This document shows positions 20,462 through 32,349 of a stretch of DNA of 33,032 bases, piece by piece (within the stretch, counting starts at the first letter, position 1; the number at the start of each line of letters is the position of its first letter). Both the position numbers and the translations under genes were made by a program. The notes beneath the pieces were generated by a model that was not told the DNA's origin, searched no databases, and saw only the letters and a list, made by a program, of their open reading frames with translations. This DNA comes from a virus: IMG/VR virus record IMGVR_UViG_3300017744_000070, positions 1 through 33,032 of that record. One strand, given 5' to 3'.

Positions 20462-22507
20462 ATGGCTATATCAAGATCACAAATGCAAAGACAATTACAG
20501 AATCGGGGAGGTATTACTAACCTTTCACCGAGACAAAACTTTGGTTTAGGTAGTTCTCTTAAAAAATTTGCACGTAAAATTATACCTAACGAAGTTTCAA
20601 AAGTAGCCACGGCAGCAGCCCCCTTTGTTGCACCGTTTAATCCTGCATTAGCAGGAGCTATGGCAGGCATAGGATCTTTTGATCAAACAGGAAGTTTAAG
20701 TGATGCATTTAAATCAGGTGCGTTAACTTATGGAGGAGGACAAGCAGCTAGATATATTGGTGGTGCAGGTTTTCAAGGTAATCCTTTTGCATCAGGTGGT
20801 GCATTTACTCCAGCAGGTTTTACAGCAGGTTTTAGTTCACCAGTAGGAACTGATACTGGTTTAGGTAAATTATTTTCAAAACCTAATGCACCTATATCTG
20901 AAGTTCAACCTTTAGGTTATGAGGGTAGCGAAGTAGCTTTAACAAGTGGATCTCCAGTAGACTTAGGAGCAGACACCTTTACTGAGAACATGGTTTTTAA
21001 AGATAGTATAGTACCAACAAATTTAAATGACTATCAAGGCACAAAACAAGTTGTAGACTCAGTAAAAGAAAATGTGTTCCAAAGAATAATGAAAGATCCA
21101 AGTGTATCTAATATAGGTAGTGAAGCTTTGAACGCTGCTAAGAAAGCAGGTAAAGCTATCTTCTTTGATAAGGATGGTGATCTAGATAAAAATATTTTAT
21201 TAGGCACGATTGCTTTTGCTGCTAGTTATGCAGAAGCAGCATCTATAGCTAATGAGGCAGGTGTAGATTTAACTGAGGCAGAATATGATGAAGCAAGAAA
21301 AGCAGAAAAACAAGAACAGTATGCAAGTGATTTACAAAACTTTTTTGGCGGAAGAAAAGATGGCGGTCGAATAGGATTTCAAAACGGTAGTTTAGATGTA
21401 GAAGCTTTAATGGAAAATATTAAAAAATATCCTGAGAAGGTAAATGAAATTACAGACTTTGAGGTTGGTATCTTTGAACCTAATGAGCCAACAGATTTAG
21501 GACCCTACCCAATGGATGATGAAACTCAAGAAGAAAAAGAAGCAGAGATGCAAAAAGAATTAGCAGGTGAATTTGGCCTATACGATATGATAGATTTGGA
21601 GAAACCATCCGGAGAGGAAAATACTCCTTCACAAAAAATTATAGATATGCAGATAGAGTCAATTGAAAATATGTTAGATGCAGGAAAAGATGATAGAGAA
21701 GAAATTATATTTACTACTGGAGCTTCACCAAATTTAGTAGACCTTGTAATAAAACGAAGAACTAAAGAAGCTGACGGTGGCAGAATAGGATTTAGCAACG
21801 GTACTCTTAATTTAGACTCAAAAGCAAAAAAACATCTTAGAATGGTTTTCAAACAAAAAGGCGCTAATCCAGATGGATTATCTTTTAACGAATGGGTTCC
21901 TTTAAATTTTGAATGGGCTTTAGGATTTAAAGACGGTGGCAGAATAGGTTTAAGAGAAGGAACTGGTAGTAAAAAGAAATATGGCACGGGTATCCTGTCA
22001 GGAGTAAAACAAATAGATCCTTTACAATCAGGTCTTAATGAATTGAAATCAGGCGGAGGAGGTATACCTATGTTAACCTTTAGTAGACTAGAAAAATCTT
22101 TCTTATTTAAAAATTTAGCTAAATTAGGTGGAGCAGATAGATCTTTTACAATGCCTCAACTATATAAAATATTAAGTAACCCAAGTAAATTTCCTAAAGA
22201 TGCTGCAGCATTAAAAGCTTTTTTAAAAGTTAAAGGTTATCAAAAAGGTGGAGATGTAGGAACAGCACCTGAAGTACCTGTAAGAACAAATGCAGCTGGA
22301 GTTAAAGAATTAGATTATAGACAATCAGGTGGCTTTGTACCTGTAGGAGTTAAAGAAAAAGCAGATGATGTCCCAGCGATGTTATCTAAAAATGAGTTTG
22401 TTTTAACCGCTGATGCCGTTAGAGGTATAGGCGGAGGCAGTGTTGAAAAAGGCTCAGAAAAGTTATACAACGTAATGAAACAAGCAGAACAGGTAGGTAA
22501 AGCATAA
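20462..22507 (+). CDS. Large virion/internal protein with DGGRIGF repeats (681 aa)
   Basis: The start is set at the ATG at 20462 because MAISRSQMQRQLQNRGG is the N-terminus typical of this marine-phage family; an in-frame ATG at 20453 would add only three residues. Residues about 20-130 are Gly/Ala-rich, with a hydrophobic FVAPFNPALAGAMAGIG. Three copies of DGGRIG (DNA at 21359, 21773, 21932) mark spaced linkers. The C-terminus (VGVKEKADDVPAMLSKNEFVLTADAVRGIGGGSVEKG) is a well-conserved block of phage minor virion proteins. By position (before the ejection proteins) it is probably a tail or internal virion protein. No enzyme domain is visible. Confidence 0.6.
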   Translation: MAISRSQMQRQLQNRGGITNLSPRQNFGLGSSLKKFARKIIPNEVSKVATAAAPFVAPFNPALAGAMAGIGSFDQTGSLSDAFKSGALTYGGGQAARYIGGAGFQGNPFASGGAFTPAGFTAGFSSPVGTDTGLGKLFSKPNAPISEVQPLGYEGSEVALTSGSPVDLGADTFTENMVFKDSIVPTNLNDYQGTKQVVDSVKENVFQRIMKDPSVSNIGSEALNAAKKAGKAIFFDKDGDLDKNILLGTIAFAASYAEAASIANEAGVDLTEAEYDEARKAEKQEQYASDLQNFFGGRKDGGRIGFQNGSLDVEALMENIKKYPEKVNEITDFEVGIFEPNEPTDLGPYPMDDETQEEKEAEMQKELAGEFGLYDMIDLEKPSGEENTPSQKIIDMQIESIENMLDAGKDDREEIIFTTGASPNLVDLVIKRRTKEADGGRIGFSNGTLNLDSKAKKHLRMVFKQKGANPDGLSFNEWVPLNFEWALGFKDGGRIGLREGTGSKKKYGTGILSGVKQIDPLQSGLNELKSGGGGIPMLTFSRLEKSFLFKNLAKLGGADRSFTMPQLYKILSNPSKFPKDAAALKAFLKVKGYQKGGDVGTAPEVPVRTNAAGVKELDYRQSGGFVPVGVKEKADDVPAMLSKNEFVLTADAVRGIGGGSVEKGSEKLYNVMKQAEQVGKA

Positions 22508-23400
22508 TGGCAACAACATACGAAACACTTAGTAGACGAGCACCCTTTTTAGAAGCAGCTCAAGAAGAATACATAGATTTATTAACCAAACAGGTAGGTA
22601 GAGCGCCTGGTACAACGGGTGTACCTACATTGTCTGAATTAGGTCCACAGATAGCAGGTCAGAATGTTTTAACTCAACAAGCCCAACAAGCGGCGGCCAC
22701 ACAAGCGGGTTTAGGTCAATTAACTTTTGGAACAGAGGGACAATTAACAGGAGCTGGCACAGGCACAGGTGTAGCCGGATTTCAACCTTTCTTAGATCAA
22801 GCAGCAGCTTATTCAGGACCAACAGCTTACCAAGCTTTTATGTCTCCGTATCAACAACAAGTTCTTGATACAACATTAGCAGAGTTTGATGTCCAGGCAG
22901 CAAAAGGTATACCAGCAATTCAAGCTCAAGCGATTGGTGCTGGAGCCTTTGGTGGTGGACGAGAAGGAGTTGCATTAGCTGAGTATCAAGCAGGTTCAGA
23001 TAGAAACAGAGCAGCATTACAAGCTCAATTATTACAACAAGGATTTTCACAAGCTAACCAATTAGCAGGTCAAGCTTTTGCACAACAAAGAGGATTAGCA
23101 TCTTTACAACCATCTTTAATTGCAGCTAACGTTCAACAATTAGGTGCAGCAGGTACAGGCGGATTAGCTTACAACCAAGCATTATTAGATGCTCAACAGC
23201 AACAAGCGCAGTTAGCTTATCAAGAACCTATCAATAGATTAAATGTTTTAGGTTCAGGGTTAGCCTCTCAAGCTGGCGGTGTGCCAATCTCAACTCAAAC
23301 TGTACAACAAGGTGGTGCAGCTGGAGGTGGACCATTATCACAAGCTCTTTCAACAGGCTTACAAGCTTATGGTTTAGGAACAATATTTGGAGGTAAATAA
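22507..23400 (+). CDS. Gln/Ala-rich internal virion (ejection-type) protein (297 aa)
   Basis: The product is Ala/Gln/Gly-rich and helical (RRAPFLEAAQEEYIDLLTKQ at the start; QAQAIGAGAFGGGREGVALAEYQ and RNRAALQAQLLQQGFSQANQ later). Its style resembles small podovirus ejection proteins such as T7 gp14 or P22 gp7-like proteins. A Gly-rich central segment (TEGQLTGAGTGTGVAGFQPFL) separates two helical halves. Its start shares a base with the preceding stop (TAATG), and the ATG at 23400 overlaps its stop, so it is coupled on both sides. The role in DNA ejection is inferred from composition and position only. Confidence 0.55.
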   Translation: MATTYETLSRRAPFLEAAQEEYIDLLTKQVGRAPGTTGVPTLSELGPQIAGQNVLTQQAQQAAATQAGLGQLTFGTEGQLTGAGTGTGVAGFQPFLDQAAAYSGPTAYQAFMSPYQQQVLDTTLAEFDVQAAKGIPAIQAQAIGAGAFGGGREGVALAEYQAGSDRNRAALQAQLLQQGFSQANQLAGQAFAQQRGLASLQPSLIAANVQQLGAAGTGGLAYNQALLDAQQQQAQLAYQEPINRLNVLGSGLASQAGGVPISTQTVQQGGAAGGGPLSQALSTGLQAYGLGTIFGGK

Positions 23401-24947
23401 TGATTTTTAAAAGACCCTCTTTTAGACGCGGTGGTAATTCAGGCATAGCTTCTATAGGTGGTGGAACTATTCGAGGAAACCCTATGGGAAGTAGAACAGG
23501 TTTTGCTTTTCCTGGAATGGAATACTACGGTGAAAAACCTACTATAAGAACAAATCTACCTCTATCAACTCCTTTTGGAAATTTTATGAGAGGAGCTGTT
23601 TCTTATGGTGCACCCATAGCAGCTCAGGCAGGCCTAGCCTATCTTAACAGACCTAAAACTACTAAAGCATTAAAATATATGAAAGAAATGAGTGGAAAAG
23701 GTATAATGGATGAAACATCTGCATTAGATTATGAAGATTATGCAAAAACACTTCTTGAAAAAGAAAAAGAAGGAGATCCAATTAGTTTTACTGATGCTTT
23801 CTTTTTAGATCCTGAAACAGGAACCTATCCTAAAATATTAGGAAGAACTAAAGATATAAAAAAGCGTGCAGAAATAGAAAAACAAAAGAAAATAAAAGAA
23901 GAACTAGATAAACCTTCAATGTCAGGAGATCCCACTCAGTTTACAGGTGAGGATAAACTTACTGATTTTGAAGCAATAAAAGCGGCTCAAGGACCTGAAA
24001 AATCTGAAATAGATATTACTGAAGAAAGTTCTATTACTTTAGATCCTAAAGCAGAAATTGAAAAAGAAGCAAAATTTTTAAAAGAACTATTACAAAATGA
24101 AAGTCTTACAAGAGGAGAGAACGCTTTAATAATAGCAGAAGCTATTAAAGGAGGCGGTTCATTAAGTGAGAAAATATCTAAAGCTGCAGATCTAGCTTTA
24201 CCAACTATTAAAAGAAGAGATAAACAAGATAAGGCAATTACTTTAAAAGCTTATGAAAACTTTAAACGAAAAGAATTAGAACAGACTAAGGCAAATAAAC
24301 CAACTCCCGAAATGCGAAACATTAGAACAATTGCTGAAGCTAGAAAAAGACAAAACAATGATAAGAGACCATTAACTGTTATTATGGATGAGGTAATTAT
24401 TGAACAACAAGGCGGTAAAGAAGGAACTAAAATAGTAACAGCTGCAGCCAAAGAGATCATAGATGTAACAAGCAGCATTGATAAGCAAAGAGGTTTATTA
24501 GCAGTTGAACAAGGTAAGAAAAAACCTAACGCAGATAGAATTAAAAAAATAGAAGAAAATATTAGAAAACTTCAAAAAGAACTAGGGAGATATGCTACGT
24601 TTGAAGGTTTTGATAAAATATACAGAGGTTATAGAAAAGAATATTTAGCTGATGGTGGTAGAGTAAATAGAGCAAACGGTTCACCAATAGAAGGAGAAAC
24701 GATGGAGGTAGCAGAAACAATTGCTAATACACCAGGTGCTCCTACTCCTGAAAAACAAGTTCTTAAGTTGTCTTACGCTGAGTTAAGAAATAAATTACCA
24801 AAAGAAATAACAGATGATGTTGTTGAGCTATTAGCAAACAGCACGGAGGCATTACAAGACTTTGCTTACATTACAACACAAGATGATGTAGGTAACTTTA
24901 ATATTAAATATGGAGTCAACTTAGTCATTCCTCCAACAACCGCATAG
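23400..24947 (+). CDS. Internal virion protein, charged/coiled (515 aa)
   Basis: The N-terminus (IFKRPSFRRGGNSGIASIGGG) is basic and Gly-rich; residues about 150-420 are dominated by Lys and Glu, as in long helical or coiled-coil segments (KKRAEIEKQKKIKEELDK; IKKIEENIRKLQKELGRY). DGGRVNRANGSP (DNA at 24651) repeats the DGGRIG motif of the gene at 20462. The C-terminal 90 residues are a compact conserved-looking domain (LSYAELRNKLPKEITDDVVELL, then LVIPPTTA). No enzyme motif is seen. It is placed between two ejection-type proteins and probably belongs to the internal core. Start ATG at 23400 overlaps the previous stop. Confidence 0.55.
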   Translation: MIFKRPSFRRGGNSGIASIGGGTIRGNPMGSRTGFAFPGMEYYGEKPTIRTNLPLSTPFGNFMRGAVSYGAPIAAQAGLAYLNRPKTTKALKYMKEMSGKGIMDETSALDYEDYAKTLLEKEKEGDPISFTDAFFLDPETGTYPKILGRTKDIKKRAEIEKQKKIKEELDKPSMSGDPTQFTGEDKLTDFEAIKAAQGPEKSEIDITEESSITLDPKAEIEKEAKFLKELLQNESLTRGENALIIAEAIKGGGSLSEKISKAADLALPTIKRRDKQDKAITLKAYENFKRKELEQTKANKPTPEMRNIRTIAEARKRQNNDKRPLTVIMDEVIIEQQGGKEGTKIVTAAAKEIIDVTSSIDKQRGLLAVEQGKKKPNADRIKKIEENIRKLQKELGRYATFEGFDKIYRGYRKEYLADGGRVNRANGSPIEGETMEVAETIANTPGAPTPEKQVLKLSYAELRNKLPKEITDDVVELLANSTEALQDFAYITTQDDVGNFNIKYGVNLVIPPTTA

Positions 24948-24954
24948 GAGAAAC

Positions 24955-29118
<4,164 letters not shown>

Positions 29119-29121
29119 ATT

Positions 29122-29670
29122 ATGATTAAACCAATACAAGGATTAGAAGAGATATATCAAAGTAAATTTTTTTCTCCTGTGAGAACAGGAGTAAATTTCA
29201 TTGGTAAAAATTTAACAGGTTTACCTTTGGTGGGAACAATAGCATCAGGTATAGGATCTATGTTTCAACCCATGTCTCCAAGAGATCAACTTATGCAATC
29301 ACAATTTTCTGTCGGTGCTAATCCACAATTAGTTCAAACATACGGAGATAATCGTATAGGAGGTTCATCAATTCAAGATCCTTACGGTATTAATACAGTT
29401 TCTTTTGCAGGAAATTATCCAGTTTATGCAGCTGATAAAGTTGCACAGCTAGCAGCCAAAGGAAACCTAACACCATTTCAACAACAAAAATTAGATTTCT
29501 ATCAAAACGTTATTGATGAAGAATCAGCAAGAATAGATAGAGATTATCCAGGCGGAACAACATTTGATTTCGCTGATTATGAACAAGACACAGGAGGAGA
29601 TGTAGGAGGAGCTTCAACAGCATCAACAGCAGGAGATGCACCAGGATATGAAGGCCCTTCACCTTTTTAA
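29122..29670 (+). CDS. Hypothetical virion-associated protein (182 aa)
   Basis: The protein starts MIKPIQGLEEIYQSKFF and has a Gly-rich hydrophobic patch (IGKNLTGLPLVGTIASGIGSMF), which could insert into membranes or pack in the virion core. The rest is Gln/Asp-rich and helical (LAAKGNLTPFQQQKLDFYQN), and the last 30 residues are Gly/Ala/Ser-rich and disordered-looking. It starts three bases after the preceding gene. It is likely another late virion or ejection-associated protein. No specific family is recognised. Confidence 0.5.
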   Translation: MIKPIQGLEEIYQSKFFSPVRTGVNFIGKNLTGLPLVGTIASGIGSMFQPMSPRDQLMQSQFSVGANPQLVQTYGDNRIGGSSIQDPYGINTVSFAGNYPVYAADKVAQLAAKGNLTPFQQQKLDFYQNVIDEESARIDRDYPGGTTFDFADYEQDTGGDVGGASTASTAGDAPGYEGPSPF

Positions 29671-29672
29671 TT

Positions 29673-29864
29673 ATGAAAACAAATGCATTACAAAAAATAG
29701 AGGATCATGAAAAACTCTGCAGAATTATGCAGAAGCAAACTCATGACAAGATTCATAAATTAGAAAATCAAATTACTAGAGTAGAAAGAATATTATTGGT
29801 ATCTATGGGAGCAGTCATTACAGGTATGGGTGGTGTTATTTTAGTTCTCTTACAAAAACTTTAA
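29673..29864 (+). CDS. XhlA-like small membrane protein, putative holin (63 aa)
   Basis: MKTNALQKIEDHEKLCRIMQKQTHDKIHKLEN opens with a coiled coil, followed by ITRVERILL and a membrane segment, residues about 40-60 (ILLVSMGAVITGMGGVILVLLQ). An N-terminal helix plus one C-terminal membrane span is the layout of the XhlA (PF10779) holin-like family, which aids lysis by making membrane holes. The size fits. It is the last late gene on the plus strand. No endolysin gene is visible in the window. The call is good for fold, weaker for function. Confidence 0.65.
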   Translation: MKTNALQKIEDHEKLCRIMQKQTHDKIHKLENQITRVERILLVSMGAVITGMGGVILVLLQKL

Positions 29865-31294
29865 ATCCAATCTTTTAATTCTTCACCCATAATTTGATTA
29901 GCAATATTTATTTTTTTACGTAAAGCTTTTACAATTCTTTCATCAACAGTCTTTTCACAAATAATATCTACATAAGTCATTTTTCTTTTTTGGCCTATAC
30001 GATTAATTCTAGCTTCTGATTGTGTTCTTTTCTCAAGATCATAACCATTAGAATAATAAACCATAGTGTCAGCTTCGGTTAATGTAATACCATAACCACC
30101 CGTTTGAGGTGTTCCAATAATAAATCTAACTTCGCTTTTGGGATCTTGAATTTGTTTTATAGCTTTTTGTCTATCGTCTGTAGACGTATCACCATAGTAA
30201 GTAACATAAGACTTATCCCCAAATGTTTTTTTAACGTGTTTAACTATTGTTGCTATATCGTTCCTCCAATGTGCCCATATTACAACTTTACCCTGTGCTT
30301 CGTTTAACACATCAATCAAAGCGTTGACTCGATCATTTTTAATCTCAGTAACTTTTCCTGTGTCAGATTTAAAATGTCCACATGTAATTTGTTGTAGACG
30401 CATTAGCTGTACCAATGCTGTGGCCGTACTCATCGTTTCTCCATCTTGAATAGCCAAAGCCATTCTTTTCATCTGATCATATAATTTTTGTTGTTCAGGT
30501 GTAAGCTGTATAATTCTTTTTTGATAAGTATAAGCAGGCAGATCTAAACAATCTTCTTTTAATACACGATAAGAAAAAGGTTTAATTTTCTCTGATAGTT
30601 CTTCTAGGTTTTTATACCCCACTACAATCTGTACGGATCGTCCACCAAAATTAGCTGTAGCCATTTTGGCGTAACGGGTTCTAAACGTGTAGTAAGATGA
30701 ATGGCCTAACAACCAAGGATCAAGGAACTCACATTGTTTATATAAATCTAATGGTGATTTAGTTACAGGAGATCCTGTAAGTATTCTTCTATACTTAGAC
30801 ATCTCACCAAGCTTTACAATATTTTTAGTTCTCTTCGCATCAGGGTTTTTAATAGTAGTTGATTCATCTATAGCCATTAATGTGCTGTGAGAGTTCAAAA
30901 ATTTTTCTGCAAACTCTACACCTTTTGATGTACTAAAAGCTTCTACATTCATAATTAAAATGTGCAGATCTTCACCTGTTTTAAATAAGCTATTTAATAA
31001 TAATTTTTGTTTTTGGCTTTGAGTTGCTTTCCATAGCACTGTATTATTTTCTATGTGATCAGGTAAATGAGTTGGTATCTCACTATCAAACCAATTTTTA
31101 TACACACCTTTTGGTGCTATTAACAAGGCTCCGTTGATCTTACCTTTATCATAAAGCATAGCAATATTATCAAGAAGTACCTTAGATTTACCGGTACCCA
31201 TTTCCATAAAGTACGCGAATACCTCTTTATTCCAAGACATTTCTAATGCCTCAAGCTGATGCCCATAAGGCTTTGTTTTAAATCTATAATTCAT
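29861..31294 (-). CDS. SNF2-type DNA helicase/ATPase (477 aa)
   Basis: This is a superfamily-2 helicase of the SNF2 type that would move on or remodel DNA using ATP. Motifs are Walker A MGTGKS (Lys36), the Walker B variant DEST (143-146), TGSP (173-176), and in the second RecA domain GGYGITLTEADTMVYY, then EARINRIGQKRK, a signature of SNF2-like motif VI. Start: an upstream TTG is open at 31339, but the ATG at 31294 is favoured because NYRFKTKPYGHQ is the natural helicase start and the TTG lies in the promoter region. Phages use such proteins in replication or recombination. It reads against the late genes and ends with its stop codon overlapping that of the holin-like gene. Confidence 0.85.
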   Translation of the reverse strand: MNYRFKTKPYGHQLEALEMSWNKEVFAYFMEMGTGKSKVLLDNIAMLYDKGKINGALLIAPKGVYKNWFDSEIPTHLPDHIENNTVLWKATQSQKQKLLLNSLFKTGEDLHILIMNVEAFSTSKGVEFAEKFLNSHSTLMAIDESTTIKNPDAKRTKNIVKLGEMSKYRRILTGSPVTKSPLDLYKQCEFLDPWLLGHSSYYTFRTRYAKMATANFGGRSVQIVVGYKNLEELSEKIKPFSYRVLKEDCLDLPAYTYQKRIIQLTPEQQKLYDQMKRMALAIQDGETMSTATALVQLMRLQQITCGHFKSDTGKVTEIKNDRVNALIDVLNEAQGKVVIWAHWRNDIATIVKHVKKTFGDKSYVTYYGDTSTDDRQKAIKQIQDPKSEVRFIIGTPQTGGYGITLTEADTMVYYSNGYDLEKRTQSEARINRIGQKRKMTYVDIICEKTVDERIVKALRKKINIANQIMGEELKDWI

Positions 31295-31303
31295 TTTTCT
31301 TTC

Positions 31304-31332
31304 TTGCAATGTCTTACAATAATTATTATAAC
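31304..31332 (+). promoter_or_regulatory. Sigma70-like promoter for the 31353 gene, in a divergent region
   Basis: TTGCAA (31304-31309) and TATAAC (31327-31332) are separated by exactly 17 bases, a good host-type promoter on the plus strand. On the minus strand the overlapping bases 31330-31325 read TATAAT, a perfect -10, but its -35 match is poor. The two gene starts (minus ATG 31294, plus ATG 31353) lie 58 bases apart, so transcription initiates divergently here. This looks like the start of the early region. Confidence 0.55.
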
Positions 31333-31352
31333 TAGTCAAGAAAGGTTATGGA

Positions 31353-31748
31353 ATGTTAGGATCTATAAACACACCTATAAACAAAGGTGTATCTTCAGTA
31401 GTCTATGTAATACAAGAACTACCTGGAACTAGAATGGGAGCTCCAAAATTCAATATTATGGGGGCAAGCAGGTATGGTAATATAGTAACACTATTACCTG
31501 AGAACTCACAGATTATATTATCACCAGGCCCATTAATTTATAAATTAAGAAAATTATTAAAAGACTATAAATCCACAGACTATTTATTATTGACAGGAGA
31601 TCCTGCAATTATAGGTGCAGCGTGTTCTATAGTTTCTGATCTTACAAATGGTAGATTCAATCTATTAAAATGGGATAGACAAGAAAAAATGTACTATCCA
31701 ATAGAAATCAATCTATACGAGAAAGGTGAGATTGAAGAAAAATCTTGA
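31353..31748 (+). CDS. Hypothetical phage protein (131 aa)
   Basis: MLGSINTPINKGVSSVVYVIQ begins a protein with a compact alpha/beta layout. The conserved-looking parts are VVYVIQELPGTR, YGNIVTLLPENSQIILSPGPLIYKL and DYLLLTGDPAIIGAACSIVSDLT, which is a common marine-phage protein of unknown role. AAAGG lies upstream of the ATG; an ATG five bases earlier hits a stop at once. It is the first plus-strand gene after the divergent promoter and probably early. It has no HxD, Walker or nuclease motif. Confidence 0.65.
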   Translation: MLGSINTPINKGVSSVVYVIQELPGTRMGAPKFNIMGASRYGNIVTLLPENSQIILSPGPLIYKLRKLLKDYKSTDYLLLTGDPAIIGAACSIVSDLTNGRFNLLKWDRQEKMYYPIEINLYEKGEIEEKS

Positions 31749-31774
31749 CATAGGATATTAATCCATTATATATA
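31745..31774 (+). promoter_or_regulatory. Strong sigma70-like promoter before the early genes
   Basis: A perfect -35 box TTGACA at 31745-31750 is followed by TATATA at 31767-31772 (spacer 16) or 31769-31774 (spacer 18). It lies just at the end of the 31353 gene and before the AAAGGAG site of the gene at 31799. It is the best promoter match in the window and would drive the genes from 31799 onward using host RNA polymerase. Confidence 0.75.
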
Positions 31775-31798
31775 ACCCTATGAAAGGAGAAAATAAAA

Positions 31799-32344
31799 AT
31801 GATAAATCTCGAGGAAGACAAGTTAGAGTCGTTAGCAAATGTTAATGACGCTAAATCTTTATCTGCGCAATGTGTAAAACTTCAGGCAACTGAAACAGAT
31901 CTCAAAGCTGCAGAAGAACAAGTCAAAAAACTAAAAAAAGAGGTAGACCATTTATCTGGTGAAGTCATCCCAACGATGATGCAAGAGATGAATTTATCTA
32001 CTTTAAAATTAGCAGACGGTTCCGCTGTTGAAGTGAAACCCGTCTACGGTGCTTCTATTCCTATTGCAAAAAAGGAAGAGGCATTTAACTGGCTTCGTAG
32101 TAATGGCCTAGGGGACCTTATTAAAAATGAGGTAACCGTTTCCTTCGGTCGTAACGAAGATAACAAGGCGGCAGAATATGCTGACCTTGCACAAGGTCAA
32201 GGGTATCAACCTGTCCAGAAATTAAAGGTTGAACCTATGACACTTAAAGCATTGGTTAGGGAGCGTATCGAAGCTGGACAAGATATGCCCTCTGACCTAT
32301 TTAACGTGTTCGCAGGAAACAGAACAAAAATAACAAGGAAATAA
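31799..32344 (+). CDS. Conserved phage hypothetical protein, coiled-coil N-terminus (181 aa)
   Basis: MINLEEDKLESLANVNDAKS is followed by a coiled coil (LKAAEEQVKKLKKEVDHLSGEV, residues about 36-60). The C-terminal half, GLGDLIKNEVTVSFGRNEDNKAAEYADL and MTLKALVRERIEAGQDMPSDLFNVFAGNRTKI, is a block seen in many phages next to a single-stranded-DNA-binding-like protein. AAAGGAG precedes the ATG by eight to nine bases, under the TTGACA promoter. A replication or recombination role is plausible from the neighbours but unproven. Confidence 0.6.
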   Translation: MINLEEDKLESLANVNDAKSLSAQCVKLQATETDLKAAEEQVKKLKKEVDHLSGEVIPTMMQEMNLSTLKLADGSAVEVKPVYGASIPIAKKEEAFNWLRSNGLGDLIKNEVTVSFGRNEDNKAAEYADLAQGQGYQPVQKLKVEPMTLKALVRERIEAGQDMPSDLFNVFAGNRTKITRK

Positions 32345-32349
32345 GAAAA

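Noticed and set aside
22625-23446. Leu-rich minus-strand open frames under the ejection-type protein
   Set aside because: Leucine-heavy composition arises from antisense of Gln/Ala codons; they are not coupled to any gene.
31295-31339. TTG start for the helicase, 15 residues longer
   Set aside because: The extra residues lie in the promoter region, there is no ribosome binding site before the TTG, and the ATG at 31294 gives a natural family N-terminus.
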